From JBGPIK01 sp041484845 (GTDB lineage Bacteria; Desulfobacterota; Binatia; UBA9968), in contig JBGPIK010000001.1 of assembly GCA_041484845.1 (NCBI GenBank), positions 1-64,000 on the forward strand: a stretch of DNA of 64,000 nt, given 5' to 3'. Under the pieces are notes generated by a model, which was not told the origin of the DNA, made no database searches, and worked only from the letters and a program-made list of their open reading frames with translations. The position numbers and the translations under genes were made by a program. Shown one piece after another: positions 58,494 to 64,000 of this stretch (positions are counted from its first letter, which is position 1; each line of letters starts with the position of its first letter).

Positions 58494-59633
58494 ATGACAA
58501 AGAAAACTTCGTTGGCGTTAGCCATCGCATTTCTGGCTATCCCTGTCGCTCGGGGAACCGGAACAACGGCTGAAGGTACGCTTAAGAAAGCAGGGGAGAA
58601 GGCGCAGACGGTTGTGAAACAAGCCGCTCAGAAGTCCGGTCAAAACGAGACCGCCGCCGCCGAGGCCGCGTTTCAAAAGCTTGCCAAGGAGGTCTATCCA
58701 AAGGCTCAGAAGGAGGGCGCTTTAATCATTTATTCAGTTTGGGACATAGATCACCTCCGCGCCATCACCGACGCATTTATGAAAAGGTACCCCGGGATCA
58801 AAGCTACCTACTGGCAGGGCAGAAATCCGGAAATCGTGACTCGTGTTTTGACAGAGTTTCAAGGTGGCCAAGCGAGCGTCGATATCATTCTTTCGGATAA
58901 CGCGCCCCCTGTAGTGCGCGCCGCAGGTGCTATAGCCCCGTACGATACTGTCCAGAGAAATGTCCTGGTGATTCATGATCCAACGATGGCGACCGTCAGT
59001 TTGCAGATTCAAGCGCTGACCTACAACACGAAGAAGCTCAAACCTGCCGATCTACCCAAGAGCTGGGAAGATGTCGCCAATCCGAAATACAAAGGGATGG
59101 TGGCGCTCGACGATCCGATGAGGGCGGGCCCGCTCAGCTCAATGTTAGCCGGCCTTCGGGATCAGTGGAAAGACGAAAGAAGGTTTAACAACTTCGTCAA
59201 AGGCCTAAAGGCCCTGAGCGTGCCGGTGCATCAAAGCACGAGCGCTATGTTCAGGCTGGTCATCTCCGGCGAGTATGCCATCGCAATGCCAGCGCTTCTT
59301 CACGATGTCATGGAGGAAAAGGAAAAGGGGACACCCATCGATTATGTGAAAACAGTTCCGCCGATCGTTTTCCCGCGTCAAGCCGCGATCTATGCAAAGG
59401 CACCCAATCCCAATGCAGCAAAGTTATTCGCTGAGTGGGCGATTTCACAGGAGGGGCAGAAGGTCATTGACTCCGTAGGGAGGGAGTCTTCGCGAAAAGA
59501 TTTCAAATCGAAAACATCACTGGAGTCGGCATTCCCAAAAGGCACCAAAGCCGTTCCCGTCACCGACAAGGCATTCCTCGAGGATCCAAAGAAGTGGTTG
59601 GACACCCACGTGAAACCGATTTGGGAAGGATAG
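58494..59633 (+). CDS. ABC importer periplasmic binding protein (iron/phosphonate-like)
   Basis: 379 residues. Signal peptide at about 1-24 (KTSLALAIAFLAIPVARG). An unusual helical stretch at about 27-75 (TLKKAGEKAQTVVKQAAQKSG) precedes the SBP domain: EGALIIYSVWDIDHLRAITDAFMKRYPGIKATYWQGRN, YNTKKLKPADLPKSWEDVANPKYKGMVALDDP and FAEWAISQEGQKVIDSVGRESSRKDF. This is the SBP_bac_6/8 pattern of ferric or 2-aminoethylphosphonate systems. Last gene of the three-gene importer; AAAGGGGG upstream. The Lys/Ala-rich linker is extra. Confidence 0.92.
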   Translation: MTKKTSLALAIAFLAIPVARGTGTTAEGTLKKAGEKAQTVVKQAAQKSGQNETAAAEAAFQKLAKEVYPKAQKEGALIIYSVWDIDHLRAITDAFMKRYPGIKATYWQGRNPEIVTRVLTEFQGGQASVDIILSDNAPPVVRAAGAIAPYDTVQRNVLVIHDPTMATVSLQIQALTYNTKKLKPADLPKSWEDVANPKYKGMVALDDPMRAGPLSSMLAGLRDQWKDERRFNNFVKGLKALSVPVHQSTSAMFRLVISGEYAIAMPALLHDVMEEKEKGTPIDYVKTVPPIVFPRQAAIYAKAPNPNAAKLFAEWAISQEGQKVIDSVGRESSRKDFKSKTSLESAFPKGTKAVPVTDKAFLEDPKKWLDTHVKPIWEG

Positions 59634-60012
59634 GGATCAGCGCGGCAAAAGCTTCCTAACGCACGATCGCAGGGTGGGGGCTTCGGAATGGTGCACAAGC
59701 TCTCCCGAAGTCATCCTCACCCTACGGTTCAGGCGAACGGCGACATTACTACTCGTGCAGTCTAATTCTTTTGTCGAGATTATTTCACGTTTGTTTTGGT
59801 CTAACTACGCCGTGACTTGTTCTGAATGGGCGCCAGCCAACCCGCAACAGTACATTAATCCACGCTGCAAGACGGGCATGGTTTACCGGCCTGTGGAAAA
59901 TGCCGCTTTCCTGTGCTACGTTCCAAGCCGGCGAGCGGGCATTTGAATCCTTCGCCCGCAGCGACGCATAATTCAATCTTTTAGCTTGACGAGCTTACGC
60001 CACCCTTGTTAC
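59634..60012. other. Intergenic region before tRNA-Ser(GCU)
   Basis: About 380 bp with no supported gene. The tRNA promoter should lie just upstream of 60013 but I see no clear -35/-10 pair. Confidence 0.4.
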
Positions 60013-60103
60013 GGAGAGATGGCCGAGTGGTCTAAGGCGCACGCCTGCTAAGCGTGTGTACCTCAAAAGGGTACCGAGGGTTCAAATCCCTCTCTCTCCG
60101 CCA
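60013..60103 (+). tRNA. tRNA-Ser, anticodon GCU, with encoded CCA
   Basis: 91 bases. Acceptor GGAGAGA pairs with TCTCTCC, then G-CCA. Anticodon stem-loop has CTGCTAA giving GCU (reads AGC/AGU). A long variable arm (TGTACCTCAAAAGGGTACC) and T arm GAGGG-TTCAAAT-CCCTC confirm the tRNA-Ser class. Confidence 0.97.
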
Positions 60104-60494
60104 TTTCCCTTCGAAGTTTGGATCGTTTGCGCACTCTTTTATTACCTTTCATGGGTGCGTCACTCGGTACCTCTGCCGTGTAACATAATCCACTAAATAC
60201 CCCGCCTCACTTCACCGGCCTGGTCCCTTTTCAGAGTTTTTCTTCTCCCCCCTCAGTGTTTTTCCAACCTATCTAAGGCTTTTACCTGATAGTCCAGCCT
60301 TCCCTCCGCCGTATTCTCCGCTTAAAATGAGGGCTCGAAAAGTGACGTAGGTGACGTAGCCCAGGGAGTTTCACAGGAGAATATGAATACAACGATCGTG
60401 ATCATCAATGGCTTCGATACGAAGAGGAGTGGCCTTAGATCGAGATCATCCTTATGACTGTTTACTCCGAGCCTGAATTGGCGGAGGGCGGCCT
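60104..60494. other. Intergenic or decayed region after tRNA-Ser(GCU)
   Basis: About 390 bp. There is a tandem direct repeat GTGACGTAG-GTGACGTAG near 60342-60359 and a 24-codon open frame (60383-60457) after AGGAG, probably not a gene. No tRNA, terminator or coding region is supported. Confidence 0.45.
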
Positions 60495-61031
60495 TTGAGA
60501 AGGGGGCCAACGGTTTGCGCCGGTCCGGATAGGGTCGTTCTACTTGGGATTACACCCGAGGCACCGGAAGTGGAATACAGTTTGATTGAACCGGGCTCTC
60601 CCATCCATACCAGAAGCACTGGGACTCTCCACTGCGTGCACCGATTCTGGGAGAAGCCGGCATTCGCGCTTGCCCAGGCTCTCCTGGGACGGGGCTGCTT
60701 ATGGAATAGTTTCGTGATGGCGGGGACGACTGCGGGTTTTCTTCGGTTGATTCGTCAAGCCGCCCCGACATTATACTTTGCCTTCGATGAGATGCGAACC
60801 GTTCTCGGGACGCCGCAATACAAGGCTTCCATGGAAAATCTTTATCGCCAACTTCCCTCGCTGAATTTTTCCAAGGAGGTCCTTGTCCCGCGCGGTGCTG
60901 ACTTAGCGCTGCTGCCAGTAAGCGGAGTGACGCGGAGCGACTTAGGAACACCTCATCGCGTAGTTCATTCCCTGGCACGATACAGGACACAGAACGAAGG
61001 AGTCCGGCTCGAGGGATTGACCAATGTATGA
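60495..61031 (+). pseudogene. C-terminal remnant of a mannose-1-phosphate guanylyltransferase-like nucleotidyltransferase
   Basis: 178 codons reading PDRVVLLGITPEAPEVEYSLIEPG, VHRFWEKPAFALAQALLGRGCLWNSFVMAGTTAGFLRLI and LPSLNFSKEVL, then SGVTRSDLGTPHRVVHSLARY. This is the C-terminal half of sugar-phosphate nucleotidyltransferases of the ManC/GMP type. The N-terminal GTP-binding signature (GGxGTRLxPLT) is absent and an upstream frame (AAFEKGANGLRRSG then stop) looks like continuing homology in another phase, so a frameshift plus larger deletion has inactivated it. Not expected to be functional. Confidence 0.8.
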
Positions 61032-61190
61032 TCCGAAGAGGGATTAGAGATGACTCAGCGTTTCCTTTTTTGTCGCTGTTTTACATCAATGTCGATTTTT
61101 GTCCATTTTTGCTCAGTACGGCCCGGGAAAACCGTCTCTGCCGCCTATTATTACTCTTTGTTTACGAAATGTTAGGGCCAAACTGATAGC

Positions 61191-61206
61191 TGGCATGCTC
61201 ATTGCC
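61191..61206 (+). promoter_or_regulatory. Sigma-54-like promoter
   Basis: TGGCATGCTCATTGCC matches the -24/-12 consensus TGGCAC-R-N4-TTGCW at all invariant positions, with mismatches only at the sixth and last positions. Start predicted near 61217, just before the ATG of the HTH gene at 61226. The downstream gene encodes a sensor kinase. Confidence 0.6.
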
Positions 61207-61225
61207 CGTTTAAGGATAGGCGCCG

Positions 61226-61422
61226 ATGGCGAGTAATCACAAGGAAGTTAAGTTTCTATCTCTGGAGCATCTGCAGAGATTCTTCAGGTATCCAAACGAA
61301 CTGCGCATGGACTTATCAAAAGGAAGCAAATGCCAGAAATCAAGGTCGCCGGCCAGTGGCCCATTCGAGAGACCGAATTCAAAAAATGGGTTGACGAGAA
61401 TGATAAGCTGGTATCGGACTGA
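61226..61422 (+). pseudogene. Excisionase-like HTH gene with an apparent frameshift
   Basis: ATG 61226 opens [14 protein letters not shown], the start of an HTH_17-type protein, but continuity of homology is then lost in that frame. In the phase of 61270 the sequence [49 protein letters not shown] runs to TGA 61420-61422. Joining the two needs one base change in length around 61268. Such proteins bind DNA and sit beside regulators. Either a real frameshift or a sequencing error; it follows a sigma-54-like promoter. Confidence 0.7.
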
Positions 61423-61525
61423 ATTCGATCAAGCTGGAACTGATGCTCCGGCGTTGTCGCGGGGTAGAGTCTTGATCGCACAACTAAGAGCTCAAGCGGA
61501 TTATCTCAGCAGGGCTTATGGGTTT

Positions 61526-64000
61526 ATGACTCGACTATACCGCTCCAGTCTTCGCGCGCGTATCTTTCTTCTTGTTTTTCTCGCTCTGCTCCCTCCCTTC
61601 GCCTTGATTGTTTACAACGCCAGCGAACAAACCCATACGGCCATTGCAGAGGCTGAAAAAACCGCGCTGCGACTTGTCCGGCTTACTGCTCAAAACCAGG
61701 AGCAATCGATCGCTAACACCCACGGACTCTTTATCCTCCTGTCTCGCTTACCTCATATTTTGCTCAATTCTGCAACTTGCAACAGCCTGTTCGCCGATTT
61801 TCCGCGACGATATCCGGACTTCACCAACTTCGCGGTTATCACCCCAGAAGGTAACCTAACGTGTAGTTCCATTCCTGTCATCAAAGGAGTCAACTATGCT
61901 GACCGAGCTTGGTTCAAGAACGTGCTAATGAGCCGAGCGTTCACGGCCAGCGATTATCTGGTCGGCAAGATTACCAAAAAACCTAGCGTTGCCTTTGCCT
62001 TCCCCGTGCTCGATGCCGCCGGGAACGTGGCAGCCGTGATCGCCGCTTCCACGCAACTGCAGTGGCTTACTCGTCTCAGCAAGGAAACACAGTTGCCGGA
62101 GGGCTCGACCATCACGGTATTCGATGGGAATGGCACGATATTAGCCCGAGAGCCGGATTCCGACAAATGGATCGGCACCTCCCTCCCGCAAGGGGGTAAT
62201 GTTAAGGAGATACTGAGAGAGAAATCTGAGGGGACAGTCGAAGCCATTGGACTAGACAGGGTCACACGACTCTACGCATTCAAACGTCTGGGTGAACGCG
62301 ACGGGATCAAGAGCTGGTATATCTCCATCGGCATCCCCAAAGAGGCATACTATAGGTCCGCTCGGACCCTTTTGACGAAGAATCTCGCGTGGATGAGCCT
62401 CATTACGATTTTAGTTCTGGCGACGGCGTGGATAGGCGCCCATACGATGATTTTGCGGCGCATTCGCGCGCTTATCGCCGCCAGCAAAAAGTTGGGTAAA
62501 GGGGATCTTAATGTGCGCACGGAGCTGGGTCGTGAGGCGGACGAAATCGGCCAATTAGCCGATTCGTTCGATCAGATGGCCGAATCGCTCCAAGCACGAG
62601 AGGCGGCTAGGCAACAATCCGAACAAATGCGCGCTCGTTTGGCAGCCATCGTGGAGTCCTCCAACGATGCCATCATCGGCAGAACGCCGGATGGGATTAT
62701 TAGGAGTTGGAACAAGGGAGCGGAAGAAATTTACGGCTACTCTGCCGACGAGGCGATAGGCCAACCCACGATCATGTTAATCCCTGCTGAACGAACGGGG
62801 GGCGTGCAGAAAAACTATGAAAGGATTCAACGGGGGGAACACATTGAGCCCTACGAGACGGTCCACGTGAGAAAAGACGGCAGGCGCATCGATGTTTCGG
62901 TCGCTGTGTCGCCCGTCAGAGACGAGAGCGGAAAGATAATCGGCTCGTCAGCGATTACGCGGGATATTACTGAGCACAAACGGGCAGAGAGGAAGTTCCG
63001 GTCACTGTTAGAGTCCGCTCCTGACGCCATGGTGATTATCAACAAGGAGGGCAAGATCGTCCTGATCAATGCGCAGACGGAAAAACTTTTCGGCTACCAG
63101 CGCGAGGAGTTGTTAGGACAGTTGGTAGAGGTCTTGGTGCCGGCGCGCTTCCAAGATAAACATACGGGTCACCGCAGCCGTTGCCTCGGTGATGACAAGG
63201 TTCGATCCATGGCTTCAGGCCTGGATCTTTACGGCCGGCGAAAAGACGGCAGTGAGTTCCCGGTGGAGATAAGCCTAAGCCCTCTCGAAATTGACGCGGG
63301 CATTCTGATCGCAAGTGCTATCCGCGATATCAGTGAACGCAAGCGGGTAGAGGACAGACTAAAAGCCCTGTATGACATCAACCTGGCGATGACCTCGACT
63401 TTGGATCTCTCGGCGGTTTTGCAAATTTTGCTCGAAAAGATCGATATTCTCCTACCGTATGCAGCGGCCCATATCAGGCTATTCAACTCTACTGGGAGAT
63501 TGGAGAAGTTGGTCTGTCGCAACATTGACGAAGCGCGATGGAGAGCCGCACCCGATACAATCAACACTTCGATTTACCGGATGATCCTGGAATCCGAGAA
63601 GCCCCTAGTCATTTGCGATATCCAGCAAGACGAACGCTTTTCGCGCAAGGATTTTTACGGCCAACAAGGAATGGTGTCTTATCTTGGAATGCCGCTGATC
63701 TCCAGGGGAAAAGTTATCGGAGTACTTTCCCTGTTTACTAAGGAGAAACATCAGGCTACGAATGAGGAGATTACGTTTGTTGAGACCTTAGCCGAGCAAG
63801 CAAGCATCGTCATTCATAACTCCCAGCTTTACGAGCAGATCAAATCGAAGTCGCAGAATCTCCTGGATAGTGAACAGCAGATCCGGGCACTGGCGAGCGG
63901 CCTGATTTACGCCCAGGATGAAGAAGCCAAACGGATCGCCCGTGTGCTCCACGACGAATCGGGGCAGTTGCTGGCCGCTGTCTATATCACCGTGGATCAG
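61526..64000 (+). CDS. Large membrane sensor histidine kinase (HPK7/NarX-like), 3'-truncated by the window end
   Basis: 825 codons seen, no stop before 64000. Start ATG 61526 (frame is open further upstream to 61400). TM1 at about 14-33 ([21 protein letters not shown]). Periplasmic dCache-like sensor at about 40-275 ([27 protein letters not shown]). TM2 at about 288-308, HAMP at about 308-360 ([34 protein letters not shown]). PAS 1 ([40 protein letters not shown]), PAS 2 ([32 protein letters not shown]), GAF at about 615-770, then [37 protein letters not shown], the HisKA_3 phosphoacceptor region (His in ARVLHDE). Probably partners a NarL/LuxR-type regulator downstream. Confidence 0.92.
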   Translation, partial: MTRLYRSSLRARIFLLVFLALLPPFALIVYNASEQTHTAIAEAEKTALRLVRLTAQNQEQSIANTHGLFILLSRLPHILLNSATCNSLFADFPRRYPDFTNFAVITPEGNLTCSSIPVIKGVNYADRAWFKNVLMSRAFTASDYLVGKITKKPSVAFAFPVLDAAGNVAAVIAASTQLQWLTRLSKETQLPEGSTITVFDGNGTILAREPDSDKWIGTSLPQGGNVKEILREKSEGTVEAIGLDRVTRLYAFKRLGERDGIKSWYISIGIPKEAYYRSARTLLTKNLAWMSLITILVLATAWIGAHTMILRRIRALIAASKKLGKGDLNVRTELGREADEIGQLADSFDQMAESLQAREAARQQSEQMRARLAAIVESSNDAIIGRTPDGIIRSWNKGAEEIYGYSADEAIGQPTIMLIPAERTGGVQKNYERIQRGEHIEPYETVHVRKDGRRIDVSVAVSPVRDESGKIIGSSAITRDITEHKRAERKFRSLLESAPDAMVIINKEGKIVLINAQTEKLFGYQREELLGQLVEVLVPARFQDKHTGHRSRCLGDDKVRSMASGLDLYGRRKDGSEFPVEISLSPLEIDAGILIASAIRDISERKRVEDRLKALYDINLAMTSTLDLSAVLQILLEKIDILLPYAAAHIRLFNSTGRLEKLVCRNIDEARWRAAPDTINTSIYRMILESEKPLVICDIQQDERFSRKDFYGQQGMVSYLGMPLISRGKVIGVLSLFTKEKHQATNEEITFVETLAEQASIVIHNSQLYEQIKSKSQNLLDSEQQIRALASGLIYAQDEEAKRIARVLHDESGQLLAAVYITVDQ

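Noticed and set aside
60383..60457. 24-codon frame after a good Shine-Dalgarno site
   Set aside because: Too short and without relatives I can recognise; probably a relic.

Overview
The window is a bacterial chromosome segment from a Gram-negative organism. Evidence for an outer membrane and bacterial envelope: a CpaC/RcpA secretin, a SPOR-domain lipoprotein, a LysM protein and several sec-type signal peptides. Sigma-54 type promoters, an NtrC-family activator, c-di-GMP enzymes, a Tad pilus, NMT1-type solute-binding proteins and a GatCAB amidotransferase together suggest a deltaproteobacterial-grade or candidate-phylum soil/sediment lineage. The sequence alone does not let me name the genus.

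Layout. 1-3.9 kb is a decayed defence region: an ISAzo13-type transposase lies against a decapitated DNA methyltransferase. It is followed by a PtuA-like ATPase gene broken by an in-frame TGA and a PtuB-like HNH nuclease gene broken by a 227-bp MITE-like insertion. 4.1-4.75 kb is a VapBC-type toxin-antitoxin pair, followed by a methyltransferase. 6.4-12.4 kb (minus strand) holds an EAL phosphodiesterase, a polytopic membrane protein, and a histidine kinase paired with a receiver-GGDEF diguanylate cyclase. 12.7-21.2 kb is a Tad/Flp pilus locus (flp, cpaA, cpaB, cpaC, cpaE, cpaF, tadB, tadC, DUF192) behind a sigma-54 promoter with an inverted repeat upstream. 21.7-25.3 kb has a GT-C glycosyltransferase-like protein, a terpenoid-cyclase-fold protein and a DUF362 protein.

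25.4-33.9 kb (minus strand) is an envelope/signalling module: an NMT1-LysM fusion, a HAMP sensor without output domain, a DUF4388 protein, two coiled-coil proteins behind a second sigma-54 promoter, then an aspartyl protease, an NtrC-type activator and an MshEN-like AAA ATPase. A SPOR lipoprotein is divergent from it. 36.2-42 kb is housekeeping: gatB, gatA, gatC on the minus strand, then rnhB, yraN, serS on the plus strand.

42.2-50.9 kb is an integrated element of about 8.65 kb sitting in a tRNA-Ser(UGA) gene. It has a 39-bp direct repeat at both ends, an integrase, excisionase-like and CHC2 primase-like proteins, a RepA-type ATPase and a P27-like small terminase, but no capsid, portal, large terminase or tail genes. 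That content resembles a phage satellite. 51.2-55.2 kb carries a coiled-coil protein, a solute-binding-protein fragment, a BrnT/BrnA toxin-antitoxin pair and a beta-CASP RNA hydrolase. 55.6-59.6 kb is a complete ferric/phosphonate-type ABC importer. 60-64 kb has tRNA-Ser(GCU), a truncated sugar-phosphate nucleotidyltransferase, a third sigma-54-like promoter, a frameshifted HTH gene and the start of a large hybrid sensor kinase that runs off the window.

The most interesting threads are: (i) a Tad pilus and an adjacent uncharacterised envelope module that appear to share sigma-54 control, with their likely activator encoded between them; (ii) a compact satellite-like island that duplicates the 5' rather than the 3' half of its target tRNA; and (iii) a small non-autonomous transposable element whose target-site duplication allows exact reconstruction of the broken HNH gene.
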